Shown piece by piece: positions 10,930 to 19,730 of a DNA stretch of 64,000 bases. Positions within the stretch are counted from its first letter, which is position 1; each line of letters opens with the position of its first letter. Source of the stretch: Arthrobacter sp. PAMC25564 (GTDB lineage: Bacteria > Actinomycetota > Actinomycetes > Actinomycetales > Micrococcaceae); NCBI RefSeq assembly GCF_004798705.1, contig NZ_CP039290.1:682001-746000 (forward strand), given 5' to 3'. A program made the position numbers and the translations under genes. The notes beneath the pieces were generated by a model. The model did no database searches. It was not told where the DNA came from and saw only the letters and a program-made list of their open reading frames with translations.

Positions 10930-10945
10930 TGTTTCACGTGAAACA
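10930..10945. promoter_or_regulatory. parS: parS site 6
   Basis: Perfect 16-base parS palindrome at the end of the tandem repeat block, 121 bases after site 5. Confidence 0.93.
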
Positions 10946-11117
10946 CTGCCGCCTCCCGGAGAATCTCGCCGGATCCCCTGCCGGCCCTGGTTGGCCTGGC
11001 TGCGGTCCTCCATCAGGAACCGGCGGTATCGGGTGCAATCCCGCAAACGCCGAATCGGCGTCGTCAGGACCGGCGCCCACCCGCCCTGGGCCATCGGAAT
11101 TTGGTCCCGTTCACTGG

Positions 11118-11133
11118 TGTTTCACGTGAAACA
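11118..11133. promoter_or_regulatory. parS: parS site 7
   Basis: Perfect 16-base parS palindrome. It is the site closest to trxA. Confidence 0.93.
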
Positions 11134-11350
11134 TCCCGGAGCCACATAATCCGGCCCAGTGGAAGCGATTTTCCCCCAACCCCAAGTAGGGGATGGTGCT
11201 GGTCAACAAGCCAATCCCGTTGATTGAAAAACCAGGCGGCACACAACCAGAAAGAGATGCTTTTGTGAATATTAGTGCCCGGGGATCCCCCGGCACCGTA
11301 ACCAATTATCGGGCAACCCGGCATCGCCAGGACGAGCACAAGACAGCGGC

Positions 11351-11377
11351 GGCCCCCACTTCCAGGAAGTGAGGGCC
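11351..11377 (-). terminator. Probable terminator of the trxB-trxA unit
   Basis: Inverted repeat GGCCCCCACTT (11351-11361) and AAGTGAGGGCC (11367-11377) with a 5-base loop lies about 40 bases after the trxA stop. No strong U-tract follows, as is common in high-GC actinobacteria. Confidence 0.6.
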
Positions 11378-11414
11378 ACCACTCAGTCCGCGCGGCTCAC
11401 GGACCTAAACAAAA

Positions 11415-11741
11415 CTAGGACAACACGTCCGCGAATTCCTTCTCGAAGAACTGCTTCGGCCTGGCGCCAATGACGGTGCTCTTCACTTCGCCGCCCTGGA
11501 ACAGGTAGACCGCCGGGATGGAAGTGATGCCGTACTGCGCGGCGATCGCCGGATTGTCATCGACGTTGACCTTGACGACGTTGACCTTCTCGCCGTACTC
11601 CACGGAGATCTCGTCGAGGATGGGACCAAGTTTGCGGCACGGGCCGCACCATTCGGCCCAGAAATCCACGATGACCGGCTTGTCGGCGGCCAACACATCA
11701 GTGCTGAAGCTTGCGTCTGTTACGTCTTTTGCGTTGCTCAT
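11415..11741 (-). CDS. trxA: Thioredoxin
   Basis: A cytoplasmic dithiol oxidoreductase of 108 aa, the normal length for thioredoxin-1. The active site WCGPC is at residues 31-35 inside FWAEWCGPCRKLGP. The cis-proline loop reads TSIPAVYLF, with Ala where E. coli has Thr. It accepts electrons from thioredoxin reductase and reduces protein disulfides, ribonucleotide reductase and peroxidases. The reductase gene lies 38 bases upstream on the same strand, so the two are probably one transcript. It is the first clear gene beside the parS cluster, as expected from conserved actinobacterial gene order. Confidence 0.97.
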   Translation of the reverse strand: MSNAKDVTDASFSTDVLAADKPVIVDFWAEWCGPCRKLGPILDEISVEYGEKVNVVKVNVDDNPAIAAQYGITSIPAVYLFQGGEVKSTVIGARPKQFFEKEFADVLS

Positions 11742-11779
11742 AACCTTGTCTCTCTCTTCGGTTGGTTGCTGCGCGCCGT

Positions 11780-12736
11780 TTAGGCGTGGAAGTCTGCGAG
11801 GTAGTGTTCGACGTCGAGGGCGGCCACACAGCCGGACCCGGACGCCGTGATCGCCTGGCGGTAGGTCGGATCAATGACATCACCGGCTGCGAAGACCCCC
11901 TTGATGCTGGTCTTCGAGCTGCGCCCCTCGACGGCGATGGTTCCCGCCGGGGTCAGGTCCAGCTTGTCCTTGACCAGATCAGTGCGCGGATCGTTGCCGA
12001 TCGCCACGAAGACGCCGGTAACGGGCAGTTCAGACTCGGTGCCGTTCACCAGATTCTTCAGCCGCAGGCCGGTGACCTTGTCCTGGCCGATGATGTCCTC
12101 CACGCCGGTGTTCCAGACGAAGTTGATTTTCTCGTGCTCCTGGGCGCGGTCGGCCATGATCTTGGAGGCCCTGAGGGAGTCACGCCGGTGCACCACCGTG
12201 ACGGACTTCGCGAACTTGGTCAGGAACAGCGCCTCTTCCATGGCGGAGTCCCCGCCGCCAATAACGGCGATGTCCTGGCCCTTGAAGAAGAAACCGTCGC
12301 AGGTTGCGCACCAGCTGACGCCGTGGCCCGAGAGACGCTTTTCGTTCGGCAGGCCCAGCTCGCGGTAGGCGGATCCTGTGGACAGAATGATCGAGCGGGC
12401 TCGGAAGGTCTCCCCCGTCGCGATCGTCACGGTCTTGATGTCGCCGTCGAGATCCAGTTCGGTGACATCCTCGAACTGGATGTCAGTGCCGAAACGGGCA
12501 GCCTGTTTCTCGAAGTTCTCCATCAGGTCCGGTCCCATGATTCCCTCGGGGAATCCGGGGTAGTTCTCGACGTCGGTGGTGTTCATCAGTTCGCCGCCGG
12601 CGGTAACGGACCCTGCCAGGAGCAGCGGCTTCAGGTTGGCCCGTGCCGTGTACACCGCGGCGGTATAGCCCGCCGGGCCGGAGCCTACGATGATGACATC
12701 ACGTACTTCGGACGCGGTGTTTTCTGCGTTGCTCAC
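11780..12736 (-). CDS. trxB: Thioredoxin-disulfide reductase
   Basis: An FAD enzyme that passes electrons from NADPH to thioredoxin. With a GTG start at 12736 (purine-rich AGGAAGAGG about 11 bases upstream) the product has 318 aa, the family norm. An ATG at 12790 would add 18 residues without a better ribosome site. The FAD motif GSGPAG is at residues 18-23, the redox centre CATC at 143-146, the NADPH motif GGGDSA at about 160-165, and the second FAD contact FAAGDV near the C-terminus. It forms a unit with trxA. Confidence 0.97.
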   Translation of the reverse strand: MSNAENTASEVRDVIIVGSGPAGYTAAVYTARANLKPLLLAGSVTAGGELMNTTDVENYPGFPEGIMGPDLMENFEKQAARFGTDIQFEDVTELDLDGDIKTVTIATGETFRARSIILSTGSAYRELGLPNEKRLSGHGVSWCATCDGFFFKGQDIAVIGGGDSAMEEALFLTKFAKSVTVVHRRDSLRASKIMADRAQEHEKINFVWNTGVEDIIGQDKVTGLRLKNLVNGTESELPVTGVFVAIGNDPRTDLVKDKLDLTPAGTIAVEGRSSKTSIKGVFAAGDVIDPTYRQAITASGSGCVAALDVEHYLADFHA

Positions 12737-12911
12737 TGAACGGTGAACCTCTTCCTTTGTCGATGCGCCCGCCTGCGTGGCCGGCCACATGGCACAACTG
12801 ATACTTGGTGCTGAATATTCCGCCGGACGCGGGCGTCGCGGAAGCCCGCCACCATTCAGGATACCGGCTCCCCTCCGGAGACCGCCGGGGATTGAGGCTT
12901 GTTACGGCTGC

Positions 12912-14534
12912 CTACTGGACCTTGATCTCGGCCAGCCGGAGGCCATATCCATAGCGGGTCTTTGGTGCTGCCAGCTTCGGGAGCGTCTTGATGGAGACGA
13001 TCACGTACTGTGCCGTGACAGGTTCCGGCAAGGGCATCGTGAGATCCGGGGATGTGAAGCTGTTGCTGCCCACCTGCTTGGCTCCATCCAGGGCGGGACG
13101 GTCGTTGGTGAACACGCTGATGCTTCCGCCAGACGCTCCCAACTGGCTCAGCGTCACCGAAGAAACCTTTGAAGGGCCCTTCAGCTTGACGACCAGGGGG
13201 ACTTCGGTGGCGAGGCCGCCCCAGTTGTCCGTGGCGAACTCCATGTCCGACCAGTAGCTGGCCCCATTCCCGTCGAACGTCTTGACAAGGTCCCCGTCAT
13301 ACGTCCCCGCGAAATCGAAGTTCCCCAGCCGGGTGACGCCTTCGATCACCGGCGGCCCCGCCACCGGTGCCGAACTGGCGGTGCCGGATGGCTGTGCAGA
13401 GGTCTCAGCCGGGGAGCTGGCGGAGCCTGCTCCGGCGTTGGGCTGCGGGCTGCTCTTGAAGAGGCTGCCCAGGTTGGTGACGGCGAAGATCAGGCCGACC
13501 ACCAGGACGGCGGCGAGGAGGCCCCCGACGAGCCAGCGCATGGACCGCGGCTCGCGGCTTTGCTCTTCGTCCTCGTCGTAGAAATCCTCGCCGGAGTCAT
13601 TGCCCCGGGTGCCGTCATTGCCCCGGGCGGAAGCCGGGAAGTTGCCAGGGGCGCGGTCAAAGGTGCCCCGGCCGGCACTGGCTGCCGCGGCGGGCTCCGC
13701 AATGTAGCCTTGCTCAGCCGGGTGAGCCGGCTGCTCGACGGCGTCGTAGTCGTAGTCTTCGTCGGACCACAGGGACACCTTGGGCGGCTCGGCCGCAGCG
13801 GGAGCGGTTGCCGGCCCGGCCGGATGGTCCGCGGCGCCGTTCTGGATCGGCTGGGGCGCCGTCGTATGCGGAGTCGCTTCCTGGGGCGCGGTATCGGGAG
13901 AATCCGAGGCGGCGGCCGCAGCGTACCCAGCCGCACCTGCCCCCAGCCCTGCTGCGCCAAGGGCGGCAGCACCGTTGCCCGCGGAGGGTGCCGGGGGCGC
14001 GGCCTCAGACGCCGGCGCAGGCGCCGGCACCCGGGAAGGCGGAACAGGCGGGGCGGTCGGCTGCCGTCCTGGCTGCTGCGGTTGGTTCTGGCCGTAGCTG
14101 ATGTACCCGGCGTCGACTTCCTCGTCGTCGTAGAGTCCGTCGTATGTTTCGGGCTCCTGCGAACGGGCCTGCCCAAAGATTTCACTGCCCAGCGTGTCCG
14201 TGAAGAACGGCTCCACATAGGGCGGGTTGGCGGACACCACGAGGTCCAACAGATCAGCTGCCGAGGTGTGGTTGGTAATGAGGTACGTCGTGGAGTCACT
14301 CAGGCCAAGGTCCAGGATCTGCACGTGCCCGGGACGCTCGCCCGTGGCCACCTCGCGCGCGCTCTGTGCTACCTGATCGGCGTTTCCCGGGCCGGCGACA
14401 AGGATGCTCACGGCACGGTTCAGTACCTGGTCCACACCATCCAGCACCAGATCCTGGTCATGCGAGGTCAGTACGGTGGCAGTGACCTTGTAGCGGCCGC
14501 CAAGTACTGATCCGACATCGATCGGATGGGACAC
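12912..14534 (-). CDS. Membrane pseudokinase with extracellular discoidin-like domain (540 aa)
   Basis: The first ~110 residues (VLGGRYKVTATVLTSHDQD, then HVQILDLGLSDSTTYLI) resemble the N-lobe of a serine/threonine protein kinase but stop before any catalytic loop. A Pro/Ala-rich and acidic linker (about 130-330) leads to one membrane helix at 333-355. Outside, residues ~395-540 look like a galactose-binding, F5/8-type domain (VSSVTLSQLGASGGSISVF, ending RYGYGLRLAEIKV). In M. tuberculosis the MurJ protein Rv3910 carries a pseudokinase and a similar outer domain as a C-terminal extension. Here the same parts are a separate gene next to murJ, suggesting a regulatory partner of lipid II flipping. 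Function is inferred. Confidence 0.75.
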   Translation of the reverse strand: MSHPIDVGSVLGGRYKVTATVLTSHDQDLVLDGVDQVLNRAVSILVAGPGNADQVAQSAREVATGERPGHVQILDLGLSDSTTYLITNHTSAADLLDLVVSANPPYVEPFFTDTLGSEIFGQARSQEPETYDGLYDDEEVDAGYISYGQNQPQQPGRQPTAPPVPPSRVPAPAPASEAAPPAPSAGNGAAALGAAGLGAGAAGYAAAAASDSPDTAPQEATPHTTAPQPIQNGAADHPAGPATAPAAAEPPKVSLWSDEDYDYDAVEQPAHPAEQGYIAEPAAAASAGRGTFDRAPGNFPASARGNDGTRGNDSGEDFYDEDEEQSREPRSMRWLVGGLLAAVLVVGLIFAVTNLGSLFKSSPQPNAGAGSASSPAETSAQPSGTASSAPVAGPPVIEGVTRLGNFDFAGTYDGDLVKTFDGNGASYWSDMEFATDNWGGLATEVPLVVKLKGPSKVSSVTLSQLGASGGSISVFTNDRPALDGAKQVGSNSFTSPDLTMPLPEPVTAQYVIVSIKTLPKLAAPKTRYGYGLRLAEIKVQ

Positions 14535-14706
14535 GGGCTCCTCCTAGACTGTCCGGGAGTTACTGACCGTGACCACCTCATCAGTGTCCGCACGTCCCCC
14601 GGTAAGCCGGTTGACCCCTGGTCTGCAACTCCCCTTGTTAGTCTTCGATCCTAGCCGATGCGGTGTCCGGGCCACGCGGGCACCGCGCAGCCGAACCTGC
14701 AGGCCG

Positions 14707-16764
14707 CTATTTTTTCTTTTTCCGGCCGAACGGGAAATACGGATTATGACCGGCCGGGCCTTGGTAGGTCCTGCGTCCCGGCAGCGGGATGTCCTCCCGT
14801 CCCAGTCCGCCCTGGGCGGTGTTGGGAACGTCCTCGGAGGGGAGGTAGCCGCCTTCCGGGCCGGAGGGGCGTCGATCGAAGAATTCCTCCCGGCCCCGAA
14901 GATCCGGGCCGGCGCGGAACGACGCCGCGTCGAATTCACCGGAGATCCTCGGAATCAGGCCGGTATCCACCGAGACGGTGGCACGTTCCGGCGTCGCATG
15001 TGCCGGAACGGCGCCTTCCGGGCGGGGCCCGGGTTCGGCGGCCGGGCCGCGCCCCAGCCGGCCCAGCAAAGGCCGCAGCAGGTCCCGCAGTTCCGTCACG
15101 TGGAAGATCTTCAGGAGAAACAGGTAGGCGGCCAGCATGATGGGCCCGACGATGACGATGGTCACCAGGGCTGCGATGCGGTTGCTCCAGGCGAATCCGT
15201 CCGGGTTGTAGCTGCCCAGCAGCCACAAGGCCACGGTCCCGGCGATGGCGGACCCGAGCGCCGCATAGCCCATCCGGATATACGAGTTGGCGATGCGGGG
15301 ACCGTCCAGGTGTCCCAGGAGCCGGCGGAGGAAGAACGCGCTCACTATGACGGAGAGGATGTTTCCGCCCGTGTACAGGATGGCGATCGCGAAGATGATC
15401 TGGTCGAAGGGCAGGAACTGGATCAGGAAGGCGGAAACGACGTTGACCAGGGCCAGCACCAGCTGGATGAAGAACGGCGTCCGTGCGTCCTCATTGGCGT
15501 AGAACACCCGGGACATCATGAAGTTGGCGCTCATGAACGGTGTGCTCAGCGCCAGGATCGTCAGCGTCTGGGCCAGCATAACGCCGTCCTGGCGCAAGCC
15601 GCCGGAGAAGAACATGCCCAGCGGCCCGGCGAGGGCAAACAGCGCCAGGGCCCCGAAGACGGTGGCCACGGCCATGGTCCTCAGGCCGTGCGAGAGGGCG
15701 TTCCGCAGTTCGTTCCTGTTTCCGTCCTGCGAAGCCCTGGTCATCCGGTTGAAGAGCACGGTGGCCAGCGAGAGCGCGATGATGGAGTGCGGCAGGAGGT
15801 AAAGCTGGCTGGCCACTTCCAGCACGGCGTTGCCCGGCAGGCTTGACGCCGCCGGGTCCCCGGCGTGCTCCAGGCGGAGCCGTTCGGCCCCCGGGATAGT
15901 GGCGATGCGCATGACATACAGGAAGGCGAGCTGCCCGACGGCGGCAGTCGCCAGGGTCCAGACGCTCAGCCTGGCAGCCTGGCCCAGTCCCACACCCCGC
16001 CAGCCAAAGCGCGGCCGTAGGCCCAGCCGGAGCCGGAGCACGGGGATCAGCAGGATGGCTGTCTGGGCGATGACACCGATCGTGGAGAACCCGGCTACGA
16101 GGAAGGTCTGGAAGGAACCCCAGTTATCCAGCGTGTGGGGGTTGGCAACGTTGGCGCCCAGGATGCCGATAAACATGCCCAGCCCGGCGATCGCCACGAT
16201 GTTGTTCAGGATCGGCGCCCACATGGCCGGCCCGAAGGCTCCGTTGGCATTCAGGATCTGGGTCAGCAGGGCGTACAGGCCGTAGAAGAAGATCTGCGGG
16301 AGGCACCAGAACGCGAAGGACACGGCCAGGGACTTCTGCTGGGGCGAGTAGCCCTGCGTGGTCAGTTCAATCACCCAGGGCGCCAGCAGGGTCACCAACA
16401 GCGTTAATGTCAGCAGCACCAGTACGGCGAGGGTCAGCAGCCGGCTGATGTAGTCCGCTCCCCTGTCCGGGGCCTTGCTCGCCTTGATGATCTGGGGAAC
16501 CAGGACGGCGTTGAAGACGCCGCCGGCCACCAGCAGGAAGATCAGGTTCGGCAGGTTGTTGGCGTTGATGAAGGTGTCATTGACGGTGGAGCCCAGGCCA
16601 AGCGCGGCGCCCAACATCCAGGTCTTTCCGAACCCCAGGAAACGTGAAACCAGGGTGCCGGCGGCCATGATGGCGCTGGAACGGGCTTCTCCGGGATGGG
16701 CAGCCGGGGAATTGGCGGCGCCGGAGGATGCGGGGGTGGGTTTGGCTGATGACATTGTCTTCAT
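14707..16764 (-). CDS. murJ: Lipid II flippase MurJ (MviN), 685 aa
   Basis: An integral membrane protein of the MOP superfamily that moves lipid II to the outer face of the membrane for peptidoglycan synthesis. After a short soluble N-terminus come the characteristic helices starting SSAIMAAGTLVSRFLGFGKT and NANNLPNLIFLLVAGGVFNA, then further hydrophobic segments totalling about 13-14. The last ~110 residues are a charged cytoplasmic tail rich in Gly, Pro and Arg, ending in four lysines. Such tails are common in actinobacterial MurJ. It lies 172 bases upstream of the pseudokinase gene on the same strand and 60 bases after the NUDIX gene. Confidence 0.93.
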   Translation of the reverse strand: MKTMSSAKPTPASSGAANSPAAHPGEARSSAIMAAGTLVSRFLGFGKTWMLGAALGLGSTVNDTFINANNLPNLIFLLVAGGVFNAVLVPQIIKASKAPDRGADYISRLLTLAVLVLLTLTLLVTLLAPWVIELTTQGYSPQQKSLAVSFAFWCLPQIFFYGLYALLTQILNANGAFGPAMWAPILNNIVAIAGLGMFIGILGANVANPHTLDNWGSFQTFLVAGFSTIGVIAQTAILLIPVLRLRLGLRPRFGWRGVGLGQAARLSVWTLATAAVGQLAFLYVMRIATIPGAERLRLEHAGDPAASSLPGNAVLEVASQLYLLPHSIIALSLATVLFNRMTRASQDGNRNELRNALSHGLRTMAVATVFGALALFALAGPLGMFFSGGLRQDGVMLAQTLTILALSTPFMSANFMMSRVFYANEDARTPFFIQLVLALVNVVSAFLIQFLPFDQIIFAIAILYTGGNILSVIVSAFFLRRLLGHLDGPRIANSYIRMGYAALGSAIAGTVALWLLGSYNPDGFAWSNRIAALVTIVIVGPIMLAAYLFLLKIFHVTELRDLLRPLLGRLGRGPAAEPGPRPEGAVPAHATPERATVSVDTGLIPRISGEFDAASFRAGPDLRGREEFFDRRPSGPEGGYLPSEDVPNTAQGGLGREDIPLPGRRTYQGPAGHNPYFPFGRKKKK

Positions 16765-16824
16765 CGTCTCATCCGGGCGTGGTTTTGCGCGCCACCGCGG
16801 CCGGCGGCGGCGCCTTCCGTACGC

Positions 16825-17382
16825 TCAGTGGTGTCCGGGAAGCACTTCTTTGGCGAGATCCGCGATGCGGCGCTCGTTGGGGAAGGAGAGCTTGCGTGCG
16901 AGTTCATGGATGGGAACCCAGGCGACATCCACGGCTTCTTTGTCCGGATCGTTGTCAATCGTGAGTTCCCCGCCGGTGGCCTGCAGCAGGTAGTGGTGCA
17001 CGGTCTTGTGGACACGGTGCCCGCTGACGGTGAACCAGTAGTCGATGCTTCCCAGCGGCGCGAGGATATCGCCCTCAATCCCGGTTTCCTCCGCGATTTC
17101 GCGCACGGCGGCTTCCTCGTTGCTTTCCTTGCCCTCCGGGTGGCCCTTCGGCAGGCACCATTCCAGGCGCCCCCCGCGGTTGAGGCGGGCGATGATCGCG
17201 ACCCGGAGTTCGGCGTCGGACGTGTCCACAACGACGCCGCCGGCGGAGATTTCCTCCACGGTGGGCAGGGAGGCCTGTCCCGAGTGCTGGACGGGCGCGA
17301 CATTGGCACCGATTGCCGACGGCAACGGTGCGTTTGTCCTCCTGCCGGGAGCGCTCGGTACGGGATGGGCCATGAAGTCCAC
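16825..17382 (-). CDS. NUDIX hydrolase (MutT-like)
   Basis: A 185-aa pyrophosphohydrolase. The Nudix box is complete: GHPEGKESNEEAAVREIAEE followed by TGI, matching G-x5-E-x7-REUxEExGU. It sits in the conserved neighbourhood between pcnA and murJ, where M. tuberculosis has MutT4 (Rv3908). The substrate cannot be read from sequence; relatives hydrolyse nucleoside triphosphates or dinucleoside polyphosphates. The gene is divergent from the CCA-adding enzyme across a 173-base region that must hold both promoters. Confidence 0.9.
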   Translation of the reverse strand: MDFMAHPVPSAPGRRTNAPLPSAIGANVAPVQHSGQASLPTVEEISAGGVVVDTSDAELRVAIIARLNRGGRLEWCLPKGHPEGKESNEEAAVREIAEETGIEGDILAPLGSIDYWFTVSGHRVHKTVHHYLLQATGGELTIDNDPDKEAVDVAWVPIHELARKLSFPNERRIADLAKEVLPGHH

Positions 17383-17555
17383 TCTAACTACTCTTGCACG
17401 CTGTTGATGACCTAAACGTGGCTGGAAAGTGGACTGCGGGGAAAGTGGATTGCCGCCGCCGGCCCACTGACGGAACCAGCAACCGGACCCACAAAGGGAT
17501 TCACGAACGGTTTCGGTGTGGTGCTGGCCCGGTTTTCTGACAAGCTTAAGAGACT

Positions 17556-19085
17556 ATGGCGCACGCACATCACAAGATCGACTCCCACACCGTTGACTTC
17601 CAGGTGGATCCGGTGGTGCTGGAGCTTGGGCAGCGGTTCGTCGAAGCCGGCCATGAACTCTCCCTGGTGGGCGGGCCCGTCCGCGACCTCTTCCTGGGCC
17701 GGGCAGCCCTGGACCTGGACTTCACCACGGATGCCACTCCGGACCAGACCGTCGCGCTGATCAGGAAGTGGGCGGACAACTACTGGGAGATCGGGCGCGC
17801 CTTCGGGACCATCGGGATGCGCAAGGCCGGGTTCCAGATCGAGATCACCACCTACCGGGCCGACGCCTATGATCCGGAGTCCCGCAAACCGGTGGTGGCG
17901 TTCGGGCACTCACTCACCGACGACCTCCTGCGGCGGGATTTCACCATCAACGCCATGGCCCTGCGCCTGCCGTCGCTCGAACTCGTGGACCCCTTCGGCG
18001 GCGTCCGGGACCTGCACGCCTCGGTCCTCGCCACGCCGGGAGCGCCCGAAATCTCCTTTTCCGATGACCCGCTGCGGATGATGCGCGCCGCCCGCTTCGC
18101 CGCCCAACTGGGTGTGGCGGTCCGGGACGACGTCCGTGAGGCCATGACCCGGATGGCCGAACGGATCACCATCATTTCCGCGGAACGCGTGCGCGATGAA
18201 CTGGTCAAGCTCATCTGCTCGGCCCATCCGCGGGCGGGGGTGGACCTGCTGGTGGATACCGGGCTGGCCGAGTTTGTGTTGCCTGAAGTGTCCGCCCTGC
18301 GCCTCGAGTCCGACGAGCACCACCGCCACAAAGACGTCTACCAGCACTCGCTCCAGGTCCTGGAGCAGGCGGCCGGCCTGGAAACGGAGGCGGACGGCCC
18401 GGTTCCGGGCCCGGACTTTGTGCTGCGGTTCGCCGCGCTGATGCACGACGTCGGCAAGCCGGCCACGCGCCGCTTCGAGCCCGGCGGCGCCGTCAGCTTC
18501 CGGCACCACGACATGGTGGGCTCCAAGCTGACCGCGAAGCGGATGAAGGCCCTCCGCTTCGACAACGACACCATCAAGGCCACGGCCCGGCTGGTGGAAC
18601 TGCACATGCGGTTCTACGGCTACGGGGACGCAGGGTGGAGCGATTCCGCCGTCCGGCGTTACGTCACCGACGCCGGGCCCCTGCTGGAGCGACTGCACCG
18701 GCTCACCCGCTCGGACGTGACCACCCGCAACCAGCGCAAGGCGGACCGGCTCTCCTTCGCCTATGACGATCTCGAGGCCAGGATCGCGGCCCTGCGTGAG
18801 CAGGAATCCCTCGAGGCCGTCCGTCCCGACCTCGACGGCGGGCAGATCATGGTGCTGCTCGGACTCAGGCCGGGCCCCGTCGTGGGCCGGGCCTACAAGT
18901 TCCTGCTGGAGGAAAGAATGGAGCACGGCCCGCTCGATCCGGCCGTCGCCGAGGCCAGGCTGCGTCAGTGGTGGGCAGCGCAGCCTGAAGCAGCTTCACC
19001 GGCGGGAATGTCTGAGACAGGCACGTCACACGGGGCCGCCACCGTGGCCGCCGGCGTCGAACCTTCCACCACCGAGGAGTCCTAA
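17556..19085 (+). CDS. CCA tRNA nucleotidyltransferase / poly(A) polymerase family
   Basis: Class II nucleotidyltransferase with an HD domain, 509 aa. The head has GGPVRD (residues 39-44) and DLDF (53-56) for metal and nucleotide binding, then the RRDFTINAMAL segment. The central HD domain carries HRHKDVYQHSLQVLEQA and MHDVGKPATR. It adds or repairs the 3'-CCA of tRNAs. Annotated as pcnA or cca in actinobacteria; the two activities cannot be separated here. The extra C-terminal ~40 residues are disordered. The stop TAA is followed immediately by the GTG of the next gene, so they are likely co-transcribed. Confidence 0.93.
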   Translation: MAHAHHKIDSHTVDFQVDPVVLELGQRFVEAGHELSLVGGPVRDLFLGRAALDLDFTTDATPDQTVALIRKWADNYWEIGRAFGTIGMRKAGFQIEITTYRADAYDPESRKPVVAFGHSLTDDLLRRDFTINAMALRLPSLELVDPFGGVRDLHASVLATPGAPEISFSDDPLRMMRAARFAAQLGVAVRDDVREAMTRMAERITIISAERVRDELVKLICSAHPRAGVDLLVDTGLAEFVLPEVSALRLESDEHHRHKDVYQHSLQVLEQAAGLETEADGPVPGPDFVLRFAALMHDVGKPATRRFEPGGAVSFRHHDMVGSKLTAKRMKALRFDNDTIKATARLVELHMRFYGYGDAGWSDSAVRRYVTDAGPLLERLHRLTRSDVTTRNQRKADRLSFAYDDLEARIAALREQESLEAVRPDLDGGQIMVLLGLRPGPVVGRAYKFLLEERMEHGPLDPAVAEARLRQWWAAQPEAASPAGMSETGTSHGAATVAAGVEPSTTEES

Positions 19086-19670
19086 GTGATTGCACCTTCC
19101 AACGGTCCCCGTCCGCAGCTCTGGATCCTGCGGCATGGCGAGACTGAATGGTCCAAGAGCGGGCAGTACACCGGCCTCACCGATCTTCCCCTCACGGTGG
19201 AGGGCGAGCAGCAGGCCGTGGAGGCACGCAAGGTGCTGGAAACCGTCGATTTTGACCTCGTGCTGAGCTCTCCCCTCCGCCGGGCGCGGCGGACGGCGGA
19301 ACTGGCCGGCTATCCCGACGCCCAGCTCGAACCGCTCGCGGTGGAATGGGACTACGGCGACTATGAGGGCATCAGCTCGGACCTGATCCGCAAGGACAAT
19401 CCGGATTACCTGATCTGGACCCATGGCGTACCAAACGGCGAATCCCTCGACGACGTTGCCGCGCGGGCAGACAAGATTGTGGCCCGGGTGCTCGAATCCG
19501 GCCTCGACAACATCCTGATCGTGGCGCACGGCCACTTCTCCCGGATCCTGACCGCCCGGTGGCTCGGACTCGATCCCCACGAGGGCCGCCACTTCATCCT
19601 CGGGACCGCGAAAGTCTGCACGCTGGGCTGGGACAAGAAGACGCCTGCGATCGTCCGCTGGGGCCTGTAA
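19086..19670 (+). CDS. Histidine phosphatase family protein (phosphoglycerate-mutase-like)
   Basis: A 194-aa single-domain enzyme. The catalytic motif LRHGETEWS (His17 is the phospho-acceptor) is at the N-terminus, followed by QYTGLTDLPLT; the second His is in ILIVAHGHFSRI. Family members remove phosphate from sugars, nucleotides or small metabolites; the substrate is unknown here. The GTG start abuts the stop of the CCA-adding enzyme with no gap, which points to translational coupling. After the stop a GC-rich inverted repeat (GGCCGGG and CCCGGCC, about 19680-19711) may end the transcript. Confidence 0.9.
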   Translation: MIAPSNGPRPQLWILRHGETEWSKSGQYTGLTDLPLTVEGEQQAVEARKVLETVDFDLVLSSPLRRARRTAELAGYPDAQLEPLAVEWDYGDYEGISSDLIRKDNPDYLIWTHGVPNGESLDDVAARADKIVARVLESGLDNILIVAHGHFSRILTARWLGLDPHEGRHFILGTAKVCTLGWDKKTPAIVRWGL

Positions 19671-19730
19671 ACACCACCCGGCCGGGCTTCCTCCGCCGGC
19701 AGCCCCGGCCTCACCGGTAAGCTCGAGACC

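Larger units (their letters stand above)
10568..10930. repeat. Three 121-bp tandem repeats, each with a parS
   Basis: Units 10568-10688, 10689-10809 and 10810-10930 are nearly identical. Each begins with the parS core and includes the block GTGCCGGGCGTGCTGGCC. Unit 2 differs from units 1 and 3 by a few bases around AGCGGCTTGC, and unit 3 has CTGCGCC in place of CTCCGCC near its end. The repeats bring parS sites to an exact 121-base period. The repeat also contains small open frames on the minus strand, but their identical repetition and lack of ribosome sites argue against genes. Confidence 0.95.

Noticed and set aside
10477..11094. Chain of small minus-strand genes in the parS region
   Set aside because: They arise from the repeated DNA itself (each begins within the parS core), lack ribosome sites and have no recognisable products.
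10567..11133. Possible CRISPR array
   Set aside because: The regular repeats contain the palindromic parS sequence, the units are 121 bases and nearly identical throughout with no unique spacers, and no cas genes are near.
14569..15846. Open frame of over 400 codons on the plus strand opposite murJ
   Set aside because: It is antisense to a clear MurJ, rich in Gln/Gly/Arg, with no domain.
16648..16662. parS-like half site (AAACGTGAAAC) in murJ
   Set aside because: Only one arm matches and it lies in coding sequence.
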